Below, in pieces: positions 26,790-36,275 of a stretch of 64,000 bases of DNA. This stretch comes from Rhodanobacter glycinis (lineage in GTDB: Bacteria > Pseudomonadota > Gammaproteobacteria > Xanthomonadales > Rhodanobacteraceae): assembly GCF_006438785.1 (NCBI RefSeq), contig NZ_RCZB01000004.1, positions 129,810 through 193,809 on the forward strand. The letters are read 5' to 3'. The notes below the pieces were generated by a model that worked only from the letters and a program-made list of their open reading frames with translations, ran no database searches and was not told the origin of the DNA. Within the stretch, counting starts at the first letter, position 1. Each line of letters opens with the position of its first letter. The position numbers and the translations under genes were made by a program.

Positions 26790-29015
26790 TCAGAGGTGAG
26801 CCGATACGTCGAGCTCGAAGCTGCGCTCGGGGATCGTCCAGTACAACGGGTTGTTGTCCTGGGCGGTATAGCCGGCCAGCGCGTAGATCGACTTGTTGTC
26901 GCCCAGGTTGGCGACCTTGAAGGTCACCTCGACATCTTTCACTGCGGACAGTGGATGCATGAACGCGTAGCTGGCGGCAAAGTCCGCGCTGGCATAGCCG
27001 CCCAACCGCTGGGTCTGGCCGCTGTCGCCATAGCGCACGCCCACGTACTTGTCGATCAGCGACAGCGACCACGGGCCACGGTCGAACAGCAGACCGAGCG
27101 CGGCGGTGCGGTCGGGCGCGTTCGGCAGCCACTCGTTCGTGCCCTTCACTTTGGCGTTGTTGAGCGAGGCGTTGGCGTACACGCTGAAGCCGTCGGCGAG
27201 GGCCACCGTCGCCTCACCTTCGACGCCTTTGTAGATCGCGCCGCCGGCGTTGTAGTACTGGGTGACGGTGCCGATCTTGCGGCTCTCGATCTTGTTGTTG
27301 AAATCGATGTGGTAGGCATCGAACGAGAAGGTCACGCCGTCGCTGTTCCATGCGGTACCGATCTGCTCGTTGGTGGTGCCCTCCGGCTTGACCTGGTTGA
27401 CCGCGGGGTCGACCGTGTAGAACGTGTTGAGGTTGGGTGCCAGGAAACCCTTGGCCCACTGTGCGTAGGCGCTCCAGTGGTCGCTCAGCGCATAGTGCAT
27501 GTCCACCGACGGCAGGGCCCGGGTCCAGCTCTGTGCGTAGTGGATCGGCAGGCCGGTCTTCTGGTTCACCTGCGCATCCAGGGTGCGGCGGAAGTTCACG
27601 TACTTCGCGCCGCCGGTGATGTCGAGTTTGTCGGTGGTATGCCACTCGTACTCGGCGTACGTCTGCATGTCGGTGAGGCTGTCGTCCATCAAGCGGTCGA
27701 TCGCGGCGCTGGTCGGCACGGCGTTGAGCGCACCGCCGTTGCTCCAGTCGATTTCATACTGCAGGCGCTTGTTGGTCTGGCGGTCAGCCCAGCCGCCGAG
27801 GTGGATCTCGCCCGGACCAAGGTCGTGGCTCAGGCGCAGGATGTCGCCGACCGAGCGATAGTCCATGCGCATGCGCTGGCCCGGCACATCGTTCGGCCCG
27901 TAGACGGTGCCGTTGGGCTGCTCGCCGTTGGGGTCGGAGCCGTTGTAACCCTTGTGGCGATAGCCGTAGGTGTACAGCTTGTCGCCGATGTTCCAGCCGT
28001 CCCACCGGGTTTCCAGATCCAGGTATTCGAAGTCGGTGGTGATCTTGTCGAAGTTGTAACCGTAGAAGGACTGGCTGGTGGGGTCCGCGCTGAGGCCGTA
28101 GTTGGGGCCGTACTGCTCGATCTGCGCCCGCGTGGCGCCCAGCGACACGTTCTGGTGCAGCCGGGTGAGGTTGCTGGCGAAGGTCAGCGTGGTGTTGTCG
28201 CCCAGCGGCTGCACGATCTTGGTGAAGAAGTTCTGGCGATCCAGCGCGGCGTTGGTCAGGTAGCCATCCGAGCTCAGGTTCTTGGCGCTGAAGTAGGCGG
28301 TGGTGCCGCCGTACTGGTTCATCGTGCCGGTATCGAAGCGCACGCCTTCGACCTGGGTATTGAAGCTGCCCACGCTGAAGAACGGGTTGATCCCCATCAC
28401 CGGCTCGGGATCTTTCGAGTCTACCGACAGCGTGCCGCCAAAGGTGGCGTTGCCCAGCGTGCGCGCGCTGCCGGGGCCGCGGTCGATGGTGACCTGGCCG
28501 ATATCCTGCGGCATGAAGTACGAGGTCGAATGCTGGGTGAAGTCGTTCGAGTCGCCCCACGGGATGCCGTCGAAAGTGACGTTGTACTCGCCGTTCTGGA
28601 AACCGCGCACCGACAGCCCCTGCGACTCCATCAGGCCCGGGCCGTTCGGATCGACGTCGGACACGCTGGGTGCGATCTTCACGATGTCGGTGTAGTTGGC
28701 CGTCGAGGCGGCCACATTCTCGATGTAGCGACTGCCGATGATCGACTGCGGCTCGGTCGCCACCAGCGAAGCCTGGGACGGCGCCTGATCGCCGGTCGTC
28801 TCGGTGCCGGCCTTCACCTCCACCTTTTTCAGCTGGATGATGCGCGTGTTGCTGCCCATGGTGCCGGTCGTGGTGGTGGGCGGCACCGTGGCGGCGGCAT
28901 CGGTATCAGCGGCCGATGCCGTGCCGGCCGGCAGCAGGCCGGCGGTCATCAGGCCCAGGGCGGCTGCCACGGCGGTGGCGAGCATGGAGCGTCGCGCTGC
29001 ATGAGGACGGTTCAT
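26790..29015 (-). CDS. TonB-dependent outer-membrane receptor
   Basis: A 741-residue receptor. Signal peptide (ending GTASAAD), a plug domain from about 80 to 210 (IAPSVSDVDPNGPGLMESQGLSVRGFQ, then VTFDGIPWGDSND and IDRGPGSARTLGNATFGG), and a beta-barrel ending in the aromatic/hydrophobic strand FELDVSAHL. AAGGAA before ATG 29015 fixes the start; the frame extends 21 codons further. The ligand is not evident: no iron-siderophore genes are nearby, but a phosphodiesterase follows in the same direction, so a phosphorylated organic substrate is a reasonable guess. Confidence 0.9.
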   Translation of the reverse strand: MNRPHAARRSMLATAVAAALGLMTAGLLPAGTASAADTDAAATVPPTTTTGTMGSNTRIIQLKKVEVKAGTETTGDQAPSQASLVATEPQSIIGSRYIENVAASTANYTDIVKIAPSVSDVDPNGPGLMESQGLSVRGFQNGEYNVTFDGIPWGDSNDFTQHSTSYFMPQDIGQVTIDRGPGSARTLGNATFGGTLSVDSKDPEPVMGINPFFSVGSFNTQVEGVRFDTGTMNQYGGTTAYFSAKNLSSDGYLTNAALDRQNFFTKIVQPLGDNTTLTFASNLTRLHQNVSLGATRAQIEQYGPNYGLSADPTSQSFYGYNFDKITTDFEYLDLETRWDGWNIGDKLYTYGYRHKGYNGSDPNGEQPNGTVYGPNDVPGQRMRMDYRSVGDILRLSHDLGPGEIHLGGWADRQTNKRLQYEIDWSNGGALNAVPTSAAIDRLMDDSLTDMQTYAEYEWHTTDKLDITGGAKYVNFRRTLDAQVNQKTGLPIHYAQSWTRALPSVDMHYALSDHWSAYAQWAKGFLAPNLNTFYTVDPAVNQVKPEGTTNEQIGTAWNSDGVTFSFDAYHIDFNNKIESRKIGTVTQYYNAGGAIYKGVEGEATVALADGFSVYANASLNNAKVKGTNEWLPNAPDRTAALGLLFDRGPWSLSLIDKYVGVRYGDSGQTQRLGGYASADFAASYAFMHPLSAVKDVEVTFKVANLGDNKSIYALAGYTAQDNNPLYWTIPERSFELDVSAHL

Positions 29016-29267
29016 AGAAGGTTCCTTGGAGGTGGCGAAAAAATGCCGTGCAAGCAGGCAAGTCTTCAGCCAGCACAAGTCAGAACCGTTACTGTTGCGT
29101 GTCCATGTCGCCGATGGATTGTTGCCGTCGGGTTACATACGGCCGTGGTATACGTCATGGGCCGCGCATGGCCACTCCCTGCTCGAAGGTGCTGGCCATG
29201 ATGTTTGCTCCGGCGCGAAAAAGGCGTTCTGTCGTATCGATTCGACCACCACCACCCTGGCTCCGGA

Positions 29268-30743
29268 TCAATCGGCGGGTACGCAGCGACCAGCGGCCCA
29301 TGTCCTGAGCTGTTCGACCTGCTCGCGCATCAGTACCGACAACGGCCGTGTCTGTTTCAACGCGTTGAGCAAGATCGCCTGATCCGGCGGGGTGCCGCTG
29401 CCGGCCGCGTCGTACAGCGAGCTGACGATGGTCTGTTCGATTTCGGCGCCGGAGAAACCATCGCTGGCGGCGGCGAGCGCGGGCAGGTCGAAGCTGGCGG
29501 GGTCGAGTTTGCGGCGGGCGAGGTGCAGCGCGAAGATTTCGCTGCGCACGGATGCCTGCGGCAGGTCGACGAAGAAGATTTCGTCGAAGCGGCCCTTGCG
29601 CAGCAGCTCCGCGGGCAGTTCGTCGACCGCGTTCGCAGTGGCGACCACGAACACCTTGGCCTTGCGTTCAGCCATCCAGGTCAGCAGGTAACCGAGCACG
29701 CGGCGCGACACCCCGCCGTCATCGCCGCCGCCGGCAAGGCCTTTCTCGATCTCGTCGATCCACAGCACGCACGGCGCCAGCAGCTCGGTGCTGGCGAGCG
29801 CATCACGCAGGTTCTTCTCGGTCTCGCCCTGGTATTTGTTGTACAGCGTGCCGAAGTCCAGCCGCACCAGCGGCACGCCGAAGCCGCCGGCGATCGCCTT
29901 CGCCGCGAGGCTCTTGCCGCAGCCCTGCACGCCGAGCAGCAATACGCCCTTCGGCGGATCGAGCGTTGGCGTGGCGGACGGATCGAGGAATACCGCACGG
30001 CGGCGCTGCACCCATTCGCGCACGCGACCGACGCCGGCGATGTCGGCGAAGCTGGCGGTGGCGTATTCGTAGTGCAGCAGGCCGGAACGGTTGAGCAGGT
30101 CGAACTTCGACTGCATCAATTCGGGCAGATCCTGCGGGCCGAGCGCGCCGTCGTTGTAGATCAGCTTGCGCACGATGCGGCGCGCATCCGGCGCGGACAG
30201 GCCGAGCAGGTTGCGCACGATGGTGCGCGCGGCGTCGTTGTCCACTTCGATCTTGCGGCCCTGTTCGCGCTGCCAGGCCACCGCCTCGCCGCGCAGGATG
30301 CCGGCCAGCTCCCTGATGTCGGGCAGCGACAGCGGCACGCGCAAGGCCAGCGCTTCGAGTTCTTCCGGCAACTCGACCCTGGCGCCGACCAGCACGATGG
30401 TGTGCGCGGCCGAGCGCTGCCGCTGCACGATCTCGCGCATCTGGCGCAGGCTCATCGCGTAACGCAGCAGGCCATGGAAATCGAACATCAGGTAGATGCC
30501 GCGCTGGCCCTGCACGCGGATCGCGTCCAGCGTGGCAGTGGCGTCCGGTGCGACCTCGCCGTCGAGCTGGGCGAAGTCGAGCCGGCTGAGGCCGTCGGTC
30601 AGCGTCCAGCGCCATAGCGGATGCAGCGCCTGCGCGATCACGTGGCGGAAGCACTCGATCACGCGCTGCTCGTCCACCGTCTCGATCACCAGCAGCGGCG
30701 TAGCGGCACGCACCAGTGTGGTGAGGTCATCCAGTTCGCTCAT
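29268..30743 (-). CDS. AAA-family ATPase (Ycf46-like)
   Basis: A 491-residue cytosolic ATPase. An N-terminal ATPase-derived region (about 1-200) precedes a full AAA module: Walker A LLGVQGCGKSLAAKAI near residue 273, Walker B VLWIDEIEKGL near 326, sensor 1 VFVVATANAVDELP, and an arginine-finger LLRKGRFDEIFFVDLP. This arrangement is that of Ycf46 and related stand-alone AAA proteins of unclear role in cyanobacteria and proteobacteria. GGGAG before ATG 30743 fixes the start. Confidence 0.88.
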   Translation of the reverse strand: MSELDDLTTLVRAATPLLVIETVDEQRVIECFRHVIAQALHPLWRWTLTDGLSRLDFAQLDGEVAPDATATLDAIRVQGQRGIYLMFDFHGLLRYAMSLRQMREIVQRQRSAAHTIVLVGARVELPEELEALALRVPLSLPDIRELAGILRGEAVAWQREQGRKIEVDNDAARTIVRNLLGLSAPDARRIVRKLIYNDGALGPQDLPELMQSKFDLLNRSGLLHYEYATASFADIAGVGRVREWVQRRRAVFLDPSATPTLDPPKGVLLLGVQGCGKSLAAKAIAGGFGVPLVRLDFGTLYNKYQGETEKNLRDALASTELLAPCVLWIDEIEKGLAGGGDDGGVSRRVLGYLLTWMAERKAKVFVVATANAVDELPAELLRKGRFDEIFFVDLPQASVRSEIFALHLARRKLDPASFDLPALAAASDGFSGAEIEQTIVSSLYDAAGSGTPPDQAILLNALKQTRPLSVLMREQVEQLRTWAAGRCVPAD

Positions 30744-30841
30744 GGTTCTCCCTGTGAAGTGCGCCAGTTTACAGAGCGCCGACCCTTCTGGCTTCACGCG
30801 CGCCGGTATACGCTGGGCATTCCCCCCAGAGGAGCACTGCC

Positions 30842-31930
30842 ATGCGCCTGCTGCTGTCGTTGTTGCTGATGGTTTCGTCGCTGCCCTTGCTGGCAGCGCC
30901 GCAGCTGGACAAGCTGACCCTGCCGAAAGGTTTCCACATCGCGCTGTACACCGACCATGTGCCGGATGCACGGGAGATCGCGTTGGGCACGAATGGCACC
31001 GTGTTCGTCGGCTCGACCGACGCCGGCAAGGTCTATGCGCTGACTGACAGCGATGGCGACGGTGTGGCCGACAAGGTCCGGGTGGTCGCCAGTGGCCTGC
31101 AGTTGCCAATGGGCGTGGCGTTCCACCAGGGCGACCTGTACATCTCGGCGGTCAGCCGGATCGTGGTGCTGCGTGACATCGAGCATCACCTGGATACACC
31201 GCCGAAGCCCGAGCTGATCACCGACAAGCTGACCCGCGAAACCCATCACGGCGGCAAGTTCCTCGCGTTCGGCCCGGACGGCAAGCTGTACGTGCCGATC
31301 GGCGCGCCGTGCAACATCTGCGACCCGGCCCCCGATCACGGCAAGCTGACCCGCATGAATGCGGATGGCTCCGGCATGGAGGACGTGGCCCGCGGCATCC
31401 GCAACGCGGTCGGCTTCGACTGGCAGCCGGGCACGAAGCGCCTGTGGTTCACCGACAACGGCCGCGACCTGCTCGGCGACGATATCCCCAGCGATGAATT
31501 GAACGAGATCACCAAAGCCGGCGAGCACTTCGGTTATCCCTACTGCCATCAAGGCGACACGCTCGATCCCGAGTTCGGCAAGGGCAAGAACTGCAAGGAT
31601 TACGTGCCGCCGGTACTGAAGCTGGGCGCGCACGTGGCCTCGCTCGGCATGCGCTTCTACGCGGGCAAACAGTTTCCGGCCAGCTACAAGGGCGCAATCA
31701 TCGTGGCCGAGCATGGTTCGTGGAATCGCACGCGCAAGTCCGGTTATCGGGTGATGACGGTGCGCCTGAATGGCAGCAAGGTGGTCTCGTACGAACCGTT
31801 GATCACCGGCTTCGAGCAGGACGAAAGCGCGTGGGGCCGCCCGGTCGACGTGCAGCCGCTGCCGGATGGCAGTGTGCTGGTCAGCGACGATCTGGCGGGG
31901 GCGGTGTATCGGGTGACGTACAAACCCTGA
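30842..31930 (+). CDS. exported PQQ-dependent sugar dehydrogenase-like protein
   Basis: A 362-residue periplasmic six-bladed propeller of the soluble aldose/sorbosone dehydrogenase type. After the signal peptide (ending LPLLAAPQ) come TLPKGFHIALYT, HHGGKFLAFGPDGKLYVPIGAP, the calcium/PQQ-site region WFTDNGRDLLGDDIPSDELNEI and AEHGSWNRTRKSGYRV. These proteins oxidise sugars using PQQ, though the exact substrate varies. GAGGAG lies eight bases upstream of the start. Divergent from the AAA ATPase. Confidence 0.88.
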   Translation: MRLLLSLLLMVSSLPLLAAPQLDKLTLPKGFHIALYTDHVPDAREIALGTNGTVFVGSTDAGKVYALTDSDGDGVADKVRVVASGLQLPMGVAFHQGDLYISAVSRIVVLRDIEHHLDTPPKPELITDKLTRETHHGGKFLAFGPDGKLYVPIGAPCNICDPAPDHGKLTRMNADGSGMEDVARGIRNAVGFDWQPGTKRLWFTDNGRDLLGDDIPSDELNEITKAGEHFGYPYCHQGDTLDPEFGKGKNCKDYVPPVLKLGAHVASLGMRFYAGKQFPASYKGAIIVAEHGSWNRTRKSGYRVMTVRLNGSKVVSYEPLITGFEQDESAWGRPVDVQPLPDGSVLVSDDLAGAVYRVTYKP

Positions 31931-32032
31931 GTCGGGTTGTGTGATTCCAGTGCTGCTCCCAAGTGCGATTCCGCCCTGCGCAGGAATGACGAGCTAAAAG
32001 AGCAAACGCGCTTTTGAATCTGAGGAAAACTC

Positions 32033-32656
32033 ATGCAGCTACGCAGCGACAATTTCGAGAACGGTCAGCGCATCCCCGCCGAGTTCGCGTTCGGCAAGCA
32101 GGCGCAGCCGTTTGCGCTGTCGGACAACCACAGCCCCCATCTGGCGTGGAAGGGTGCGCCGTCGGCCACCCGCTCGTTCGTCATCACCTGCATCGACACC
32201 GATGTGCCGAGCCGCGGCGACGACGTGAACAAGGAAGGCCGCACGGTGCCGGCGGATCTGCCGCGGGTGGAATTCGTGCACTGGCTGATGGCCAACATCC
32301 CGGTCGAGTGTGGTGAGCTGGCTGCCGCTGCCTGCAGCGACGAAGTCACCCCGCGCGGCAAGCGCGAGCCGTTCGGACCGCCGGGCAGCGTGCAGGGCGT
32401 GAACGATTTCACCGGCTGGTTTGCCGGCGATGCCGGGATGGGCGGCGAATACCTCGGCTACGACGGCCCGTGTCCGCCGTGGAACGATGCGCTGCTGCAT
32501 CACTACCACTTCCGGGTCTACGCGCTCGACATCGCATCGCTGGCGCTGGTCAGGGGTTTCTCGCTGGCCGAGCTGCGCGCGGCGATGGTCGGACACGTAC
32601 TGGATGAGGCCGAACTGGTCGGCGTCTACAGCCTCAATCCGCAGGTCGGCGGCTGA
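32033..32656 (+). CDS. YbhB/YbcL family (Raf-kinase-inhibitor-like, PEBP) protein
   Basis: A 207-residue phosphatidylethanolamine-binding-protein fold. The ligand-pocket motifs are visible: [27 protein letters not shown], the VHWLMANIP strand, and [24 protein letters not shown]. Bacterial YbhB proteins are soluble; their physiological ligand is unresolved. AGGAAA precedes the start. The preceding 100 bases carry an imperfect ATTCC...GGAAT dyad (31968-31987) of the kind found in dispersed intergenic repeats. Confidence 0.9.
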   Translation: MQLRSDNFENGQRIPAEFAFGKQAQPFALSDNHSPHLAWKGAPSATRSFVITCIDTDVPSRGDDVNKEGRTVPADLPRVEFVHWLMANIPVECGELAAAACSDEVTPRGKREPFGPPGSVQGVNDFTGWFAGDAGMGGEYLGYDGPCPPWNDALLHHYHFRVYALDIASLALVRGFSLAELRAAMVGHVLDEAELVGVYSLNPQVGG

Positions 32657-32784
32657 ACGAGCGTCGCCGCGGCGTGCACGCCGTGGCTGGCTCTCTTCAC
32701 GCTCGCATGGCACGGGCTATGGGTGAATGGCGGCACGCGGAGCCTCCAACCGCGACCGCCACCCACTACGAAGAGGACGCCCCC

Positions 32785-32940
32785 ATGCTTCACTACGCCC
32801 TGGTTTTTCTGGTCATCGCCATCATTGCCGCCGTGCTGGGTTTCGGCGGCATCGCCGGCGCGGCCGCCGGCATCGCGAAGATCCTGTTTGTCATCTTCCT
32901 GATCCTGGCGATCATCGCGTTCTTCCGTCGCGCCAGGTAA
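32785..32940 (+). CDS. DUF1328 small membrane protein
   Basis: A 51-residue protein [20 protein letters not shown] followed by [27 protein letters not shown] and a basic end. This is the two-helix DUF1328 (YtjA-like) family, common beside envelope-stress genes and often stress-induced. The frame is open 37 codons upstream, but ATG 32785 with GAGG in front gives the family-length protein. It precedes the DUF883/YqjE-like genes in the same orientation. Confidence 0.85.
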   Translation: MLHYALVFLVIAIIAAVLGFGGIAGAAAGIAKILFVIFLILAIIAFFRRAR

Positions 32941-32994
32941 CGAACGCAAGTTGCGTCATAGTTGCGTCATAGTGAGTCTTTCCCGGAGCATGCA

Positions 32995-33357
32995 ATGAAC
33001 AAGCAGGAACAAACCCCCGAGCCGATCGCCGGCAGCCGCATCGACGAGCGTGCCGAGCGGATCAAGCAGGCCACCTCCAATGCCGTGGCCAGCACCAAGG
33101 AAACCGTGGACCGCGCCGCCGATCACGTCGAGGAAGGTCTGCATCACGCCACCGACAAGGCCGCCGACGCCGCCAACCGGGCCACCGAGAAGGCCGCTGA
33201 AATCGGCGAGCGCGGTCGCGAGGTCTACGACCAGACCATGGATCGCGCCGATGCCTGGCTGGAGCAGGCGCGCGACTATGTGCGTGAGAAACCGGTGCAG
33301 TCCGTCGCCATCGCGCTGGGTGCCGGCTGGCTGCTCGGCCGCATCCTGCGGCGTTGA
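32995..33357 (+). CDS. DUF883 / ElaB-YqjD-like ribosome-associated membrane protein
   Basis: A 120-residue protein: a long hydrophilic, Ala/Glu/Lys-rich amphipathic helix (residues about 15-95, apolipoprotein-like heptads such as ATDKAADAANRATEKAAEIG) followed by a single C-terminal anchor VAIALGAGWLLGRILRR. E. coli YqjD and ElaB, with this architecture, tether ribosomes to the membrane in stationary phase. GGAG precedes ATG 32995. First of four tightly spaced or overlapping genes. Confidence 0.85.
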   Translation: MNKQEQTPEPIAGSRIDERAERIKQATSNAVASTKETVDRAADHVEEGLHHATDKAADAANRATEKAAEIGERGREVYDQTMDRADAWLEQARDYVREKPVQSVAIALGAGWLLGRILRR

Positions 33358-33383
33358 GCGACCCGACGCAGCGGGGGCAGGGA

Positions 33384-33869
33384 ATGCGCGACGAAGGTGA
33401 ATCACCCCGCGAAACGGCGGCGCCGGAACCGGCGCCGCCGTCGTCTGGGCTGCTGACCGAAATCGGTCAACTCGGCCGCGCGGTCAAGCATCTCTTCGGC
33501 GCGCAGATGCATCTGCTGGCGGCGGAGCTTGGCCTGGCACGCAGTGCGGTGTCGTGGATGCTGCTGGCGGGTCTGGCCGCGACTGTGGCCGGTGTCGGTT
33601 TCGGCTTGACCGTGCTGGGTCTGCTTGGCGTGGTGCTGGCGGCGTGGTTCGGTTCGTGGATCTGGTCGTTGCTGGTGCTGGCGCTGCTGCAGATGCTGTT
33701 CCTGGTCGGTTCGATCCTGCTGTTCCGCCGTTGCATGCACTGGATGAGCCTGCCGGTCACGCGCAACGAATGGAGTGAGATGATGCGCGATACCCTGCAC
33801 AAGGCCGAGACCGAGATCGAGGCCGAGGCCGGGAACAGGCAGGGCAACCGGGAGGGAGATCGGTCGTGA
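33384..33869 (+). CDS. YqjE-like phage-holin-superfamily membrane protein
   Basis: A 161-residue protein with a polar N-terminus, an amphipathic region (GQLGRAVKHLFGAQMHLLAAEL), two transmembrane helices (about 60-85 and 90-113) and an acidic tail. This is the YqjE/putative Actinobacterial holin-X family, found downstream of yqjD-like genes. ATG 33384 is preceded by GGGGG; a TTG at 33354 overlapping the previous stop is possible. The last bases overlap the next gene (GTGA). Confidence 0.8.
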   Translation: MRDEGESPRETAAPEPAPPSSGLLTEIGQLGRAVKHLFGAQMHLLAAELGLARSAVSWMLLAGLAATVAGVGFGLTVLGLLGVVLAAWFGSWIWSLLVLALLQMLFLVGSILLFRRCMHWMSLPVTRNEWSEMMRDTLHKAETEIEAEAGNRQGNREGDRS

Positions 33870-34201
33870 GCGTTTTCGATCAGTTCGCAAAAGTGCAGGC
33901 CGCGCAGCTGCGCATGAGCGTGGCGCGGCATGAATTGAGCACGCCCGCGGCGGCCCTGCTGGCTCGCGGGCATGCTCATCCGTTGACCACGGTGGGTGTA
34001 GCGGCCGGAGCTGGTTTCGTACTGGGCAGCCTCAATGTGCATCCGCTGCGCGTGCCGGGCGTGGGGCCGCTGCTCAGCGGCGGTCTGGCCGATGCGGTGG
34101 CGTTCGGCACGCGCTTGATTGCCGAGCTGGGCACGGCGGGTCTCGCCGGTGCCGGACGGGATGCCAACGCAGCCGATGTGGAAGATGGCGAACCGTCATG
34201 A
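33866..34201 (+). CDS. hypothetical protein in the yqjDE-like operon
   Basis: A 111-residue protein starting with GTG inside the preceding stop codon (GTGA) and ending inside the next start (ATGA). It has one glycine/alanine-rich hydrophobic stretch (LTTVGVAAGAGFVLGSLNVH) and a second weaker one. In position it corresponds to the YqjK-like third gene of the E. coli yqjCDEK cluster, but sequence similarity is not obvious. Overlap on both sides strongly supports expression. Confidence 0.65.
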   Translation: MSVFDQFAKVQAAQLRMSVARHELSTPAAALLARGHAHPLTTVGVAAGAGFVLGSLNVHPLRVPGVGPLLSGGLADAVAFGTRLIAELGTAGLAGAGRDANAADVEDGEPS

Positions 34202-35385
34202 GCGAACCCGAACCGGTCCTGCCGCCCGCTGACACCGTTGGCGACGACAGCGGCGAATCATTGATCCTGATCGAGGAAGTCGCGCCGGGTTATCCGCCGC
34301 GGCAGCTGGCGCGCGGGCTGCACACGGCGCGCGGCATGCGCAGGCACATGCGGGCACTGCGCGTGCTGTTGAACGTGATGCTGTTTCTGGCGCTGATGTA
34401 CACCATCACGTTGACCAAGGCGCTGCTGATTCCGCTGGTATTGGCGGCGTTCCTGGGGCTTGCGCTGAACCCGATCGTCGCTGCCGGCACGCGCATCCAC
34501 CTGCCGCGCTGGCTGACTGCGAGTGTGTTGATGATCGGTCTTATCGTCGGCATCGGTAGTGGCGTTGGTCTGCTGGCGCAGCCGGCGATCGGCTGGTTCC
34601 ATGGCGCACCGGCGGCGATCAAGAGCTTCGTTCCGAAACTGAGGAACCTCACCAAACCGCTGGAGGCGGCCAATCGCGCGACCCAGACCCTGGTCAACGG
34701 CAGCAATACCATTCGCGCGTCGACGACGACCCAGCCGGCGCCGATGTCGATCAGCGCGTGGGACGTGGTCTCGACCGCGCCGAAAGTGCTGGCCGCGGTA
34801 CTCAGCGTGATGCTGCTGGTGTTCTTCTTCCTGATCTACGGCGACACGATGTTGCGCCGGCTGGTGGAAATCACGCCGAGCTTTGCCTACAAGCGACATG
34901 CGGTGACGATCGTGCGCGGCATCCAGACCGAGGTGTCGCGCTACCTGCTCACCGCGCTGCTGATCAACGCCGGGCTGGGCGCGCTCACCGCCGGCATGCT
35001 GTGGCTGTACAAGGTGCCCGACCCGCTGCTGTGGGGCGCGGTGGCGATGTTCGCCAACTTCATCCCGTACGTCGGTGCGATCGTCACCACCACGCTGCTG
35101 GCGGTGGTATGCATGCTTTACGCGAACGACGTGAACCTCGACGTGTTCCTGCCCGCGCTCACCTTTGCCGGCATCACCGCGGTGGAAGGCAACCTGATCA
35201 CGCCGATGATCCAGGGCGCCAGCATGCGGCTGAGCCCGATCGCGATCCTGCTGTGGCTGCTAGTCTGGGGCTGGCTGTGGGGCATTCCCGGCGCGCTGCT
35301 GGCGGTGCCGATGCTCACCTGCACCAAACTGATCGCCGAACGCGTGCGCAGCTGGAACTGGTTCGCGGTGATCGTGCAGCGCTGA
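34198..35385 (+). CDS. AI-2E family transporter
   Basis: A 395-residue polytopic inner-membrane protein of the AI-2E/PerM/TqsA superfamily. It has about eight transmembrane helices with two at residues 55-110, a periplasmic loop region and the conserved late block FIPYVGAIVTTTLLAVV and GNLITPMIQGASMRLSPIAILLWLLVWGWLWGIPGALLAVPM. The family exports autoinducer-2, or acts as Na+/Li+ antiporters or permeases. It starts inside the previous stop (ATGA), the last gene of the envelope-stress operon. Confidence 0.9.
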   Translation: MSEPEPVLPPADTVGDDSGESLILIEEVAPGYPPRQLARGLHTARGMRRHMRALRVLLNVMLFLALMYTITLTKALLIPLVLAAFLGLALNPIVAAGTRIHLPRWLTASVLMIGLIVGIGSGVGLLAQPAIGWFHGAPAAIKSFVPKLRNLTKPLEAANRATQTLVNGSNTIRASTTTQPAPMSISAWDVVSTAPKVLAAVLSVMLLVFFFLIYGDTMLRRLVEITPSFAYKRHAVTIVRGIQTEVSRYLLTALLINAGLGALTAGMLWLYKVPDPLLWGAVAMFANFIPYVGAIVTTTLLAVVCMLYANDVNLDVFLPALTFAGITAVEGNLITPMIQGASMRLSPIAILLWLLVWGWLWGIPGALLAVPMLTCTKLIAERVRSWNWFAVIVQR

Positions 35386-35406
35386 GGGCGACGGGCACGG
35401 TGTCGC

Positions 35407-36237
35407 TCAGATCGCGTCCTGCGTCAGGTTGAGCAAGGTATAGGCGCGCTGCTCGCCTTCGAATCTGTCCCCGCTCCGTGAAACCAGCGTCACGTGCCGC
35501 AGCACCATGATCACGTCGCTGACGATGACGCCCTTGCGGATCGTCGTGTAGCCGATCCAGCTGGCCTTGCCCGGGATCAGCGATACCTCGATCGTCCTTC
35601 CGGCCGTGGTGGTGATCTGCATCGGCTTGCCACTTTTCTCGCGGGACTGGTCGTCGGACGACAGGCCGGCGCCGTTGCCGGTACGGGAAAGCGTGACAAC
35701 CCCGTTGCGCGGATCGACGCGCAGCACGCGCACCTGCTCGGTGCCGGCCGGGCCGATTTCCCAGGGCGCGGAGATGGCGACGTCCCAGCTCATCCCAGCG
35801 CGGAGTTGCTCAGGCGCGTTGCCCCACAGCAGGGGATTGAAGACCAACCCGCTGGTCTGGTCGTTGATGCGGCACTTGCCCGCAAAACAGTTGGTGATGC
35901 CATCACGAAGGATCTCGACGTCGTGCAGCGGCCCGCGGGCCGGGCGGCCGTCGTAGCGATCGTCTTCGTCGAAGACGATCGCCTTCGCCGTGACGCCGGT
36001 CACCTTGTAGTCGGCGGTGCCGCTGATGCGATCGACCTTTTCCATGAACCCCTCGCCCCTGGTCGAGACGGTCTTGGAGAACACGTCGGACAAGCGCTCG
36101 CCCACCTTGAGCTCGGGGTGCAGAAAGGTCGCGGCGGGCTCGGCATGAACCAATGAGGCATGAGCCGATGAAATGCTCAGGCAGAAAATCGAGGCGAAAA
36201 AGGCGAGTTTGCCGACGGCACGGAAGCGGGGGTTCAT
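35407..36237 (-). CDS. exported protein of unknown function, third gene of the PD40 operon
   Basis: A 276-residue protein with a signal peptide (MNPRFRAVGKLAFFASIFCL through SSAHA). The mature part is a beta-rich sequence with one Cys pair (NCFAGKCRIND, near 138-144) and the repeated theme of strands; no known domain is recognised. ATG 36237 has GGAG in front. It lies 38 bases after a PD40 propeller gene that itself lies 39 bases after another, so all three form a minus-strand operon. Its role may be linked to whatever the propellers bind. Confidence 0.7.
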   Translation of the reverse strand: MNPRFRAVGKLAFFASIFCLSISSAHASLVHAEPAATFLHPELKVGERLSDVFSKTVSTRGEGFMEKVDRISGTADYKVTGVTAKAIVFDEDDRYDGRPARGPLHDVEILRDGITNCFAGKCRINDQTSGLVFNPLLWGNAPEQLRAGMSWDVAISAPWEIGPAGTEQVRVLRVDPRNGVVTLSRTGNGAGLSSDDQSREKSGKPMQITTTAGRTIEVSLIPGKASWIGYTTIRKGVIVSDVIMVLRHVTLVSRSGDRFEGEQRAYTLLNLTQDAI

Positions 36238-36275
36238 CACGGTCTCCATGAAGTGTTCGATGGTGCGCTGGATAT

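Noticed and set aside
26710..27132. Upstream extension of the phosphodiesterase frame into the receptor gene.
   Set aside because: The signal peptide begins at 26709 and the upstream part is antisense-like filler in the receptor gene.
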